A stretch of 64,000 nucleotides of DNA from the NCBI GenBank assembly GCA_029204225.1, contig CM055103.1, positions 18,550,925-18,614,924 of the forward strand. Reading direction: 5' to 3'. How positions within the stretch are numbered: the first letter of the stretch is position 1; every line of letters starts with the position of its first letter. The DNA comes from Diphasiastrum complanatum. Lineage: Eukaryota; Streptophyta; Lycopodiopsida; Lycopodiales; Lycopodiaceae. The position numbers and the translations under genes were made by a program. Shown here piece by piece: positions 1 through 10,424 of the stretch. The notes below the pieces were generated by a model. It saw only the letters and a list, made by a program, of their open reading frames with translations, was not told where the DNA came from and ran no database searches.

Positions 1-42
1 CAAGGAAAGTGGATTTCACCTAATACGCACTCTAAATTCCGC

Positions 43-50
43 TATATAAG
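43..50 (+). promoter_or_regulatory. TATA-box candidate
   Basis: The sequence TATATAAG lies about 250 bases before the ATG at 300 that opens the broken gene downstream. Its spacing would allow a transcription start near 75-85 and an AT-rich leader. This is a match to a short motif only; no initiator or other element was recognised. Confidence 0.3.
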
Positions 51-299
51 GGCTGAATTCGAGTCATTTGTCACCTTTCCTAGCGAAGCTATGTTCAAAT
101 TTTGACCGAATTTTTCAAGTTTTCCAAATACAACCAAACTTCATACAAGCCATCATATGCATACTATAAATCCAATCTGCGCTCATAACTACTATTACTG
201 CCATCCAACTCTTGTTATCCACTATTTTTCTCGTTTCCATCACTTTTTATCTTTTCCACGTTTTTTTTACTTTTTCGCACTTTAACTATCACTGCTAAC

Positions 300-1640
300 A
301 TGTCCTCTTTTCTGACGACTCTGGCACCAAGCAGGTTATCCAGAGAGAAAAATCATTAGCACCCAGATTTGGCCCTTGCCTTCTGAAGCCCTGATTAAAC
401 CATGGCTCCAGACTGCGGGCTCACTTCTTGAAGCAATGGGCCTTTACCCGACGCTTTTTTAGCTCTGACATTAACATGGGCCTCGCCCTTCACATTTACA
501 CCACCTGGGACGCGTCGAAGTCACGTTTTCACTTTTTGTACCAGGGTACCACATGTACAAGGTACAGATTAACGCGGACTCGATGGTCACTGTCGGCATT
601 ATGTCCGGTGACCGCCAGCCTATCTCATTGTCAGGCAAAAGCTCTGATAAAACCTTTCGTCGTCCAGACTGCACCAGAAATTCCAACCCAAACTAACAAC
701 GAGTACCTGATAGAGGCTATCACAGAACCAGTCATTCAGACGGCTGTGCATCTGTTGAACAACTTTCTGGTTCTTTCAACATTTCACAAGGACAGAATCC
801 AGTCCACGCTACTGAGTCAGATTATGGAGTCCTTCCTGGGATTCCCTGGCCCCACGGTTGTGCTATACGACTGGCATGCCTTCCTCATCCACTCCATCAA
901 ACCCAACACATGTGAGCATATCGCAGCAGGCCCCCTATTGTGTAACTTTGTTTGTGCTCGAGACGAAAGTGCGCAGTTTCTGCCGTTCCAGTATTCTATT
1001 ATCCATCGTGTCACATACTAACCTCTATCCTCCATCTTCTGCTTCCCACATATGCTCAACCTGCAGTTACTGACACGATGGCCAGCAAAAGAATGTGTTG
1101 CAGTGTCCCTTCCTCCTCATCTCCACCTACCACCAGACGTCGCACCACCATCACCACACCAATAATAGCTCCAATATCTACCACCACCACTTTCTCTTCT
1201 GTACAACCTCCTCCTCCCGTTTCTGTTGTCGCTCCTCTTCATTTTGTTCCACCCACAATTGCTGCTTCTGTTTCCATACCCATCTCCTACATCGATACTA
1301 CTTCTCTCTCTGTTCCATCTTCCACCACCCCTTCCATTACTATCGCATTTTCCATTACCTGTTCCCACTTCTCTCCCTCTCCAGTTCAATCTTGTTAATT
1401 CCCAGTTGTCTCCAGACACTATGGCGTGGATGCAGGTTATCAATTTTTCACCGCTACGCCAGACCACATTCAAACCCCATCTTCCACCTTTCCGTACTCC
1501 CACCACCACCCTCCAGTTTCCCCTCTGTTCCACCCATTCTCTCATTTGGACAAACTGTCTCCATCACCTATTTCCACCATGTTTCCTCCCACACCTCCCA
1601 TTTCTCCATCAATGTTGTCAAAATTGCGCTCATCATAATT
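300..1640 (+). pseudogene. broken Ser/Thr/Pro-rich protein gene, unrecognised
   Basis: Coding-like sequence switches between all three forward frames, so I read this as one decayed gene rather than several small ones. A frame opens with ATG at 300 and reads MSSFLTTLAPSRLSREKN before a stop. Another frame at about 547-640 reads YHMYKVQINADSMVTVGIMS. A 197-codon open stretch covers 428-1021. From about 1080 to 1640 the strand is C/T-rich and codes Pro, Ser and Thr runs (for example SSTTPS, TTITTPIIAP) in two frames. The order of a unique N-terminal part followed by a Ser/Thr/Pro linker resembles the minus-strand relics at 13899-15040 and 17847-19210, but no coiled-coil part follows here. Family and function are not recognised. 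Confidence 0.35.
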
Positions 1641-3028
1641 GTCACCAATGAATGAGTAGTCACACCCGCCAATACTGCACTTTTGTTGTCGATAACTAGC
1701 TTTCTTCAGATATCCGCTATCATTCACCTCCACGCTTACATCTACCGCTTTCAACACTTTGTTACCTTGTTAGAAGTAAGTAATAATGATTCTGAAGCGA
1801 TAATGCCTCATTGTACCACCCTGTAACAAGTCTAACCAACCAAAAGTGGAATGGTGATGAGAAACCCTCTGAAACACATTTCTCCTTGCTTGGTGACGTT
1901 GTTATATTTGCCTGACTCTAAAACAGCCAGTTTCAGGGGTCATTTTGGCCCAAGGATGGCCATAAAAGGTGCCTTCTAGCCTTAGTTAGGCCCATTCAAA
2001 ATGACCTTGCAAATTTGAACTGAAACTTCGTAATAAAGTTTCTTGATAAAGAAATGCCAATTTGAACTGAAAATTTTTAATGAAAAAGGAAGTGCACCTT
2101 GCACTTCTATGACCTTCAGGTCCACTTCAAGCCCAATCCAATGGCTGACTTCAATCCTGTGGCCGAGACTTCTCCCCGAGAAATCAATCTCAGCCATCGA
2201 TCTCCATAGGCGCCGATCCAATGATTTTCATATTATGTGCTAACCACGCACTTAGATGCACAGACCCCTTTGAAATGCTACAACTCCTTCGGTTGGCACG
2301 TGCGAGCTGCCTCGAGCTCCTCCTTCAATGTTTTTTTCTTGCTCTCTTTTTGCACAGCTATGGATGGCTTTCCCAAGGCCGCCCTGCTTCCACCGAATTT
2401 CCTCTCTTGTTGGTTGCGGCCACTGAATAACATATTGCACAAACCAGGGCACCTCCATCATGCATTGACAACTCAAGGAATGGTCTTCGACAATGGAAGA
2501 TCCATCAATTTCTATGCTAGAAACCCTAGCCCATGAGTATGGTTTTCTCATCTAACTGCCATTTGTGCCTCTATTTTTTCCATGGTTGTCCACGACCATA
2601 GTCTCAGTTCCATCATGCTTGGGCACTCACCACTAGCAATTTACAGATAAAAAAGAACTGTTGTGTGCGGAAAGATCCAACACTTCCCCTCTGTAAACCC
2701 TAGCTAGTCATTATTACCATAGCTTAAGAGAGAGATTAATTTCTTCTTTTGTGCTTCATGGCTGGCTCCACCCTTCTGGGATTAGCTTGGCCTATGTGGA
2801 ATCAAACTAAGTAGCACTTTACAGTGCCCAATTTCGTCAACTGTAGAGAAAAATCCGTGGTTTTACTCCACATAAACTAGGCCACCATAGCTAGTTCCCC
2901 GAAATTGACTAAAAATAGTGATTTGACTATGCTGGAGTCAATTTCAATCGATTTTGGTCAACTGTACTTCACTATGAGTTAATGTGATATTAATTAAATT
3001 TAGTAATTTCCAGGATAGATATATCGAG
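1641..3028. other. intergenic, no gene recognised
   Basis: Unannotated AT-rich sequence with only short open frames that overlap each other on both strands. The last 150 bases before 3029 may be the leader of the gypsy gag fragment that follows, but no LTR or primer site is visible. Confidence 0.4.
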
Positions 3029-3361
3029 ATGGCCGAAGAAACTTCAAATCAAGCTACGAATCCAGGTGCGTCATCTTATATAGTGATTTGTCAGCAGTTG
3101 AGTATGGTGCTCAATGATATGATAATCATAATCAGATGAGAGATCAGCAAATGGAGATTCTGTTGAATCAAGTCAAATTGATGTCTTCACCCAATCTCGA
3201 TTTTCAACCGAAGGTTTCTGCGGGTGAGAAGAAGGAGAAAAAACCTGCAGTCGTCGAGGACTGGCTGGCCAAGTAGAGTAGTTACTTCAATCTGCATAGT
3301 GTTCATGGTGAGAAGAAAATTGAAAGTGTCGTGTTGTTCTTACGTGGCAAAGCGTCCTGAG
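3029..3361 (+). pseudogene. Ty3/gypsy gag N-terminal fragment
   Basis: ATG at 3029 opens MAEETSNQATNPGASSYIV. After one frameshift near 3120 the reading continues through DNHNQMRDQQMEILLNQVK and then VSAGEKKEKKPAVVEDWLAK, a stop, SSYFNLHSVHGEKKIESVV and LFLRGKAS. The pattern GEKK, VV..WL, YF, EKK and FL.GKA matches the start of the Retrotrans_gag domain seen intact at 28079-28870. The fragment is cut at about 3362, where an unrelated LTR leader begins. It carries at least three disabling changes. Confidence 0.6.
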
Positions 3362-3411
3362 AAAGTGCTCAGAACCAGAGATAAACAATTGAGAAATTGA
3401 AACGTCAGACA

Positions 3412-3422
3412 CTCTGATACCA
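3412..3422 (-). promoter_or_regulatory. primer-binding site (iMet tRNA type)
   Basis: The reverse strand reads TGGTATCAGAG, the standard Ty1/copia primer site, immediately outside the 3' end of the LTR at 3424-4580. A primer site is expected beyond a 5' LTR, so its presence here shows this LTR was once followed by an internal region, now reduced to about 60 bases. Confidence 0.6.
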
Positions 3423-3423
3423 C

Positions 3424-4580
3424 TGATGGAAATTCCCAGGGATGAAGGTCTGATAGATTTGACTTGGCAGGAGTAGCTACTGCTACTGACTGCAATCTAA
3501 TTCTCTTCCAAGCCCTAGATCGCTTCTGACGATCTGTTGTTAAATTAAACTTGTAAACAACAAATAATGTTGAGTAAAACAACAACAGAAAGATATCTAC
3601 TGCTAACATGCATTCCAATATTGCGGATCATATATATCACAGAACAGAGCATTGAGAAAACCACTTCTATATTCAGAGCTGAATTTACAATATTTTTTTG
3701 AGCGCTATCTATTTTTCAGATCAGCGCATTGGTGCAAGAGAAATGTTTTCTCTCACGAATAATATGACTAGCTACTGCTAATCTATAAAACTCACTCTGG
3801 AGCTATCTCTTCTGTGTTTGTGACTGTATTAGTCTGTATCTGTGATCTCCTTCTTATGTGATCAATCCAGGGAACTAATTATGTTAAAAGATCTAATGAA
3901 AAGAAATGCATTAGGCTTACTCAAAACTGATTCTAATTTCCCGTAGGTGTCCTCCGTGCATTAGCTGCATTATGTCCGTTACACCCTGCCTTCACGCCGC
4001 AAACCTTCACATTATCCCAAAAGACACTTTTGCAATTTTAAGGGCAGTGTCGCCTTTTCAAGGGCAATGTCGCTTTTTCAAGGGCACCTTCACTTTTATC
4101 CGGAAGGCATTTGGCACAGTGTTGCTTTTTCTCGAAAGGCGAAAAATCGGACAATGTCGCTTTTTCCCAAAGGGCGAAAAAGCGAAAAACCCGACAATAG
4201 GCCTAAACACATTTCTAAGACATTTGGAGACAGTGTCCCCTTTTTTTTTAAGGCAAAAAATGCGACAGTGTCGCTTTTTCCCAAAGGGCGAAAAAGCGAA
4301 AAACTCGACAGTAGGCCTAAAAAGTTTTCTAAGGCATTTTCAAGGAAGTTGCATTTTTCCAAAAAGCGAAAAATGCGACAGTGTCGGGAAAATTGGTCAA
4401 AGTTATTTTCTAAGTGTTTGAGACTTAGTGATGCATTTTTCTCATGACCCAAAAATGTGAACTATGCGAAGAAACAATTCAAAAATGTCAAAATGCAACA
4501 GTCAGGAAAAAAAAATAGCAAAGGAAAAAACTAAGGAAAAATACTAAGGCTTTGAAAGATAGAAACTCTTAGTTTCTTCA
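3424..4580 (-). repeat. copia LTR, family B, copy 1
   Basis: The segment starts TGATGGAAATTCCC and ends AGTTTCTTCA, giving TG...CA ends, and is repeated at 24810-25947. On the minus strand it follows an RNase H tail and a purine tract (GAGAGGGAGC at 4581-4590), so it is the 3' LTR of that fragment. About 4020-4400 is a tandem array of AAGGGC and GGGCGAAAAAGCGAAAAA motifs able to form GAAAAAGCG/CGCTTTTTC hairpins. Length is about 1157 bases against 1138 for copy 2. Small open frames inside it are chance. Confidence 0.75.
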
Positions 4581-4823
4581 GCTCCCTCTCAAACCTGGTA
4601 TTTTTCTGATTCCTAAGCTTGCATGTTGTTTCTCAAAAATTGCCTTGTCAAGAGGCTTTGTGAAGATATCAGCCACCATATGCTTCGTTGGAACAAACTC
4701 GGTCTTCAGCTTGTCTTTCTCAACTAGATCTCTTATCAGATGATATCTGATAGAAATGTGTTTCGTCCTGGAATGAAACACTAGATCCTTCATCAAACAA
4801 ATGACGGATGTATTATCCATTGA
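4581..4823 (-). pseudogene. copia RNase H C-terminal fragment
   Basis: The minus strand encodes about 80 residues ending at the LTR border. Visible family landmarks are SRTKHISIRYHLIRD, then VEKDKLKTEFVPTKHMVADI and FTKPLDKAIFEKQHASLGI, which is the standard tail of Ty1/copia pol (the KTKHI..KYHFIRD and TKPL...F motifs). The frame is open but is cut off at about 4823, so the catalytic N-terminal part, reverse transcriptase and gag are missing. It belongs to the LTR at 3424-4580. Confidence 0.8.
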
Positions 4824-5377
4824 TAGTTGTTTGCGCTGGCATCTTCTTTGTCAGCTAGCAGTGATTCTGCCTCACAGAACCTACTTACCAATGACCAGCC
4901 ATGTTGCAGTAGGATCTCTCATGAATGTTCCTACTACGGATGGCATCTACTCGGCTGTCACAGCTTTCGCTTGACAATGTTTAGCAATTGTTCTCTATCT
5001 GAATGTTAGCTCGATACTGTCTGACAAAGATTTAATTTGGCAAGGATTCACGTGGCTACAAATCTATATGCAATGGCTCAGTCACGGAATCTGTTTTGTA
5101 GTATAATGGTAGTATAATGGTGTTGTACCCGCCTGTCAAAGGCACAACGACAACCTGATGTCGGTCCTTGATTGACAATGGTAGCTCATCTTGGATATAG
5201 GATTTGTCAGAAACTCGATTTTCTACATTCTACAGACTGCTTCAGTTCTTGCTTTATTGTTACAGACTGCAGATTATTATTAATCTAATCTACAAAAACA
5301 TCAGGGAACTAAACTAAATCTACTCCTACTGAAATCACAGAACATCAACAAAACAACCTCTAACTGAAATCTCAAAA
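4824..5377. other. intergenic stretch with a tRNA-like remnant
   Basis: No protein-coding gene is supported. The only recognisable item is the tRNA-Asp-like sequence at 5093-5165, listed separately. Confidence 0.4.
5093..5165 (+). pseudogene. tRNA-Asp(GTC)-like remnant
   Basis: GTTTTGTAGTATAATGGT resembles the acceptor/D-arm part of plant tRNA-Asp, and CCCGCCTGTCA resembles its anticodon arm with GTC. Between them an extra AGTATAATGG is duplicated, and the T arm and 3' acceptor strand do not pair. It cannot be a working tRNA. It could be a decayed tRNA gene or the head of a SINE; no SINE body or poly(A) tail was found. Confidence 0.3.
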
Positions 5378-5674
5378 CCTACAAAGTGCTTCTTACAACT
5401 ATCACTCAACAGTTGTAAGAAAAACTCCTCAGGGAGCCAAAAATCGAAAAACATTGGAAATCAATCGAATGGTAGATCAATCTCCAAGTCCTGCACATCT
5501 ACCTGATACTAACACAAATGGGAATCCTACAAAGTGCTTCTTACAACTATCACTCAACAGTTGTAAGAAGAACTTCTCATGGAGCCGATAACTAAGAAGC
5601 ATCTGAACTGAGTAGAATGATGGATCAGCTTCTAAGCCCTGCACATCTACCTGATACTAATCCCAAACCAATCT
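5378..5674. repeat. 148-bp tandem duplication with hairpin
   Basis: Two copies with period 148 begin CCTACAAAGTGCTTCTTACA at 5378 and 5526. Each holds the inverted repeat TCTTACAACT...AGTTGTAAGA (10-bp stem, 10-base loop), unchanged in both, while the rest differs at several positions. No function is known. Confidence 0.65.
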
Positions 5675-6357
5675 TTAAGAAAGAATTAGCAACAACAAAC
5701 ACATTCGTACATCAGTACCCAAATTATATGCATGAAGATGGAGCATGGAAGGAAATGCAAGTAGTAGAATCTTCAATTCAAAGAGCAACAACATTTCGAT
5801 ACATAACACATGCTATGAAACTCGTGATGGAGGCCTCTATCTATACCCACGCGCTATAGAACTCAATTGTATCTTATTTTGGAGTCCACCTCTTGCAACT
5901 AAGTGAATCCCAATCTATAATTATGTGTTCCACCTCTTACTTGATAATAGGAGGCCTCTATTAAAAACATAACTCAAGTTGAGAGAGTCTAAATTATTAG
6001 CTCCCACATGGCTATCCATCTTTCAGGGAATACCATGGGGCTCACAGAATATTCATTTTAGCCTAGCGCTTATGATTCATGTGCTCTCATACTCAGCTCT
6101 ACCTCAGGGGCATGCCATTAGCTAACATTATCCTCTCCCTGTAGTGTTGTAGGTCCCACTACAATGCCTCAACTTTGACGCTTGATTCTTGGAAAGGCAT
6201 GGATCAGCATTTGCTTGCGTAAAACCAAGAACTTATTGGTTGATATCGGCACGCTTCTTGGCAACACTTCAAAGTCACATCAGATTATCAAGATAGCCCT
6301 GTGTAACCGAGAGTCTCTTGCTTGTTCTTTTCAGCATTCTTTTTGTCAAGAGACTAA
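5675..6357. other. intergenic, nothing recognised
   Basis: AT-rich sequence with short overlapping frames and no family similarity that I can see. It is the left flank of the family A copia element. Confidence 0.4.
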
Positions 6358-7715
6358 TGGGATAAGAGAGATAGGAAGAACGAGAACGGAGAAGAGAGCA
6401 GGAATATTGCGGAACGGCTCTCCTGTTCTAATCGGCTGCTAGGTGCAAAACGGTCTAATAGACCAACTTATGCTAAAAATAATCACAGCTTTATGTTTCT
6501 GATTGCCCTATAGGATCTTAAAAATTAGTTCATACTCTAAAACAAGAGTACAGTCCACTGAAGAGATTAGAGATGGTTTGTGTGTGGTACTACTGAAACC
6601 AGATACAATGTGAAGTATAGTTCTAAAATGAATGGAAGAGCAGTATGATATCGCGAGTTCCTCAGGCGTCAAAGACAGCCATTGTCTGATCAGAAACTGA
6701 GGAGTCGTAGACGTCCGTGTTCTGATCAGAGTGAGTAAACAAGCGCGATCAAACAACAATGAAAGTGCATTCAATCACAACAAGCATTCATCTACGTTGT
6801 ACACAGATAAAAATGTGTTGTTGTTATATTACACTGAAGCACAATACAAATAGCAATTACAACCAAAAATGTGTCTCATGGATGGAGCAACCAATAATCT
6901 GTGTTTGGATGATCTATTTATAGATTTCATCCGTGTATTAATTATATTGAATGCTTGTCACCTAATTAGAAAGGTCGTTGTACTTGGAAGTATATGACTT
7001 TTGTGACAACTATACATAGTATATACGGTCAATGAATCATTATTGTTGATGCAGACGAGGATGTCACCGGAACGTTCCTCGTTTATATTGGATGATCTTT
7101 GGGATTTTTTTTCTCTCTCTTCATATTTTTTGCAAAAAGCTGAAGGTGCCCTTAAAAAGGCGAATGTGTCTTTAAGACAGTTTAACTCATGAAAATAGAT
7201 GACCTTCGGGAATTTTCTGCCTTTTCGTATTTTTCGAAAAAATGCAAAAAAGTCGAAGGTGTTGAAAACAATTAAACTTTTGAATTGCACAAACTTTTGA
7301 ACTATGCAAGTGTCGCATTTCAGGGAAATGCGAAAAAAAAAAAAAAAAAAAAAAAAGCCAAAGTTGTTGAAAACGTAGTGTATTTCTACAGATTGTCGAA
7401 AAAGTAATGTATTTCTGTAGACTTGTTCTAAATGTTAATTTCGTGGAAGTTGTTGAAGATGGCCAAGTCTTCAATGACTTAAAGTTATTGAGCTTAACAT
7501 CTAAACTTGAAATTATGATAGGATTGGTTACCAGACGTTCTTCAAATAGATTGGCTATCTAAGTTTGTGATTCTTGCATGTATCAGATGAGCAGACATAG
7601 AACCAAAGTTGGTTTCACCTGACCCTAGATCAATGATCAATAAACATGTAGGAAGAATCATGAAATAGAAATTAGTCATTCACCAAGGAGACAACTGTGG
7701 GCTTAATTTCCAACA
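6358..7715 (-). repeat. 3' LTR of minus-strand copia element, family A
   Basis: On the minus strand the LTR starts TGTTGGAAATTAAGCCC at 7715 and runs to about 6358. It is preceded by a purine tract (reverse complement of TCCCCCTTAAGG at 7717-7728), as expected for a 3' LTR. The same sequence recurs at 11677-11765 and, inverted, at 12609-13898. A run of about 26 A at 7329-7354 and a GACCTTCGG/CTTTTTCGAAAAAATGC block near 7090-7340 lie inside. The left border is uncertain by a few bases and no target duplication was found. Confidence 0.75.
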
Positions 7716-8760
7716 ATCCCCCTTAAGGTCACGGTTGGTGCCTTGGTATCTTCGTCAGGTTCAGCATGTTGAAGAACTTCTAATGCTTGATCCTGGGAAG
7801 TTTCTCCCGAATGAAATGATATTGAATTTTTATGTGATTGGATTTGCCATGAAATCTTGGATTTAGTGACAGTAAAATACAGCTCATGTTGTCACACAGA
7901 ATGGTGGTAGCATAAAACTGAGTGTAATGTAAGTCGTGAAGTAATAACTTGATCCATACAGTTTCTTTTTAAGCTTGACATGCTGCGATGTACTATGTCT
8001 CGGTCGAAGAAAGCACAACTGATTTCTGCTTTCTTGAATTTCACGAAATCGGTCCCCCTGCCAAATAGAAACAGAACCCTGAGGTAGATTTTCTAGTAGA
8101 GACTGTTCCTCCCCAATCTGAGTCGAAGTGGGTTGATAGCATTTTCATCATAATATAAGATGTGATCTAAACTTCCTTGAATATATCTCATCACTCTCTT
8201 CAATGCTTTCCAATGAGAGATCCTCGGATTAGACATGAATTGACTTAACGTGCTACCAATGTATGCTAAATCTGGTCTAGTACATAACATTGCATACATT
8301 AGAGATCGATTAGTGAATGATAAGGGCGAGTACTTCACTATCAGTCTCAGCACAAGAAGGTTTAGTCAATACTATGCTTGGATCCATTGGAGTATCAATT
8401 GGTTTACAATCAGACATATGAAATTTTTCTAAAATGCCTTTTAGATATGCCTGCTGGCTAATATAGATATTCTTCTAAAGCCTATCTCTAGTAATGTGAA
8501 TTTCTAACAAAAAAATGAACAGCTTCTAAATCAGTCATGTCAAATTCCTTTGACAGATCACTCTTTGTAGTGTGCAAAAGAGAAGTGTCGTTAGACAAAA
8601 TATATGCATCATCTACGTAAAGAGCTATCTGAACTAAATTGGTGCCTATATTCTATGAATAAACATTACAGTCAGCTGAGTTGTTTGCAAATCCCAAATG
8701 AATGAGATAAGAGTTGCTTCAGAGTTGATTTTATCGAAGCATGCTCTTGCATCCTGTTTC
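7716..8760 (-). pseudogene. copia reverse transcriptase C-terminus and RNase H, decayed
   Basis: The best-preserved piece (8093-8353) contains TNRSLMYAMLCTRPDLAYIG and then LSQFMSNPRISHWKALKRVM and RYIQGSLDHILYY, the well-known GSLMYA..TRPD..YA block that links copia reverse transcriptase to RNase H. The rest of 7716-8092 and 8354-8760 has stops in every frame; the YVDD region is not readable. The RNase H tail should end at the purine tract at 7717-7728. The element is inactive. Confidence 0.65.
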
Positions 8761-8765
8761 AGATC

Positions 8766-9071
8766 TTAGATTTCTTTGCGCAGCTTACACACTTTGTGCT
8801 CTTGGCCTTTGACTTTGAGTCCTTTTGGTTGGAAGGTGTACAGCTCCTCTTCGACATTGTCATTGAGAAATGATGTCTTGACATCCATTTGGTGTATTTC
8901 GAGGTCTTCCACAGCTGCTAACACAATCAGAGTCCTGATTGACTGCATCTTGACGACAAGACTGAAAGTTTCTTGATAATCCACTCCTTGGACTTGAGTG
9001 AATCCTTTAGCCACCAGTCGTGCTTTCCATTTTCCAATGGAACCATCAGAGTTGATCTTATTCTTGAAGAT
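8766..9071 (-). pseudogene. copia reverse transcriptase N-terminal part
   Basis: The minus strand codes KARLVAKGFTQVQGVDYQET at the upper end, then IHQMDVKTSFLNDNVEEELY, the standard copia landmarks (LVAKG..Q..G.DY.ETF and QMDVK.AFLNG.L.EE.Y). It joins in the reading direction to the integrase-RT linker at 9072-9614 through a frame change. It is interrupted by a stop near 8766, so no complete reverse transcriptase can be made. Confidence 0.75.
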
Positions 9072-9614
9072 TCATTTGTTGTCGATAACTCTCTTGTGAG
9101 TGGGAAAGTCGACCAGTGTCTTGGTCTGATTCATCAAAAGTGAGTTGTACTCGCTTTCCATAGCTTCTTGCCACTTCACAGCATCCTTGGAGTTAATTGC
9201 TTCAGCTAGGGTCTCTGGTTCTTTTGATGAATTCCAGAATGATTGAGGTGCATACCTCTCAGAAACTGTCTGAGTCCATGAGGATTTGCGGCCGTTTGGT
9301 TGAGCAGAATGCGATGATGCTTCTTCTTGAATTTCTCCATATCTGCTATCTTGGTCTGGTCTGATGACAAATATTGTCGGCTGCTCGGCTTCTATAGTTG
9401 TAGCTGCAGATTCTGTAGAAGGAACATCAACATTGGAAGAATCCGTGCTGTGTAAAATAGGATGAAATGACATAGCATCATTTATTGATGGCTGTTTGAA
9501 ATCATAGTATGTATGTTCTTGAAATATTACATCCCTAGAGACAAATACTACATTGGTGGATGAATCACAAACTTTATAAGCTTTATGTTCATCGAGATAG
9601 CCAATGAAATACAT
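9072..9614 (-). pseudogene. copia pol linker between integrase and reverse transcriptase
   Basis: A 180-codon open stretch starts in the integrase C-terminus (IGYLDEHKAYKVCDSSTNVV, the F.GY....KGYR.......V..SRDV.F block) and runs through an acidic Ser-rich linker to ETLAEAINSKDAVKWQEAME and SEYNSLLMNQTKTLVDFP, the conserved entry to copia reverse transcriptase. It shares the reading direction with 9548-10332 and 8766-9071 but needs frame changes at both ends. Confidence 0.75.
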
Positions 9615-10332
9615 TTATTTGTCCTATGATCTAGCTTCTTTCTAAGCTGTTTAGGAATGTGAACAAAACATATACAACCAAAGATTTTTAAATGGCTGAC
9701 ACTAGGCTTGTGCCCATGCAAAATTTCATGAGGAGTCTTGTTGTTGATGACTTTGGTGCTAGATCTGTTGTGCACGTAACAAGTTGCCGCAGTAGCTTCT
9801 ACCCAGAACTTCGCAGATAGGTGTGCTTGATGTAGCATGGATCTAGCTGAGTTGAGAAGAGTTCGATTCTTTCTTTCTGCAATTCCGTTCTGTTGAGGTG
9901 AATAGGAAGTGGTGAACTATCTTCTAATACCATATTCAACCATGTAGTCGGACATCTCGTTAGAGAGGTATTCGCCGCCACCATCAGTTCGGAGTGCCTT
10001 CACTTTCCTAGACGTTTGTGTCTCAGCCATGGCCTTGAACATCACTGTAGACCATCTAGAATAATCATCTATGAAAGTGATAAAATAGATTGCATCTCCT
10101 AATGACGGAGTTGGCATTGGACCACAGAGATTGCTATGTACAAGATCCAATACATGCTTTGTTTTGATGGAATGTGATTTTGAAAACTTGCTTCTAGACC
10201 ATAGATGCATGATTCACAAAAGAAAAATTTCTTATCTAATGAAGAAGGAAAATTTAGCCCATCAACTAAATTATTACAACGCATATAAGAAAGTGATATT
10301 GTATTCACGTGTCCAAATCGACTATGCCACAA
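9548..10332 (-). pseudogene. copia integrase, broken
   Basis: Three overlapping frames together give most of an integrase. The GAG-pre-integrase zinc site is at 10210-10332 (MWHSRFGHVN... CESC). The catalytic core is at 9917-10210 with HSNLCGPMPTPSLGDAIYFI, TFIDDYSRW and ALRTDGGGEYLSNEMSDYM; Asp residues of DDE are visible and the Glu region continues at 9838 (LHQAHLSAKFWVEATAATCY). At least three frameshifts separate the parts. It lies between gag-protease and reverse transcriptase, the Ty1/copia order. Confidence 0.8.
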
Positions 10333-10424
10333 AACAACACTGTTGTTTACATTTTCATTAGAGATACTAGCTAATGCAACTGAATTAGAGAGTACGTAAA
10401 GATTTACGACTCTAGTGCATGCAG

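Noticed and set aside
1117-1545. 142-codon minus-strand frame opposite the Ser/Thr/Pro-rich region
   Set aside because: It is the complement of a C/T-rich repeat (Gly/Arg-rich on this strand) and has no independent support.
4000-4420. Regularly spaced repeats resembling an array
   Set aside because: Units overlap and vary, spacers are not unique, and the block is inside a plant LTR, so this is not a CRISPR array.
5093-5165. Functional tRNA-Asp gene
   Set aside because: The T arm and acceptor stem do not pair and there is an insertion in the D region.
6508-6774. 88-codon frame also found at 13590-13874
   Set aside because: The sharing comes from the two copies of the family A LTR; it lies wholly inside the LTR and shows no protein family features.
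7329-7354. Run of about 26 A as a possible poly(A) tail of a retrogene
   Set aside because: It is internal to an LTR, absent from the other copy, and no coding sequence precedes it.
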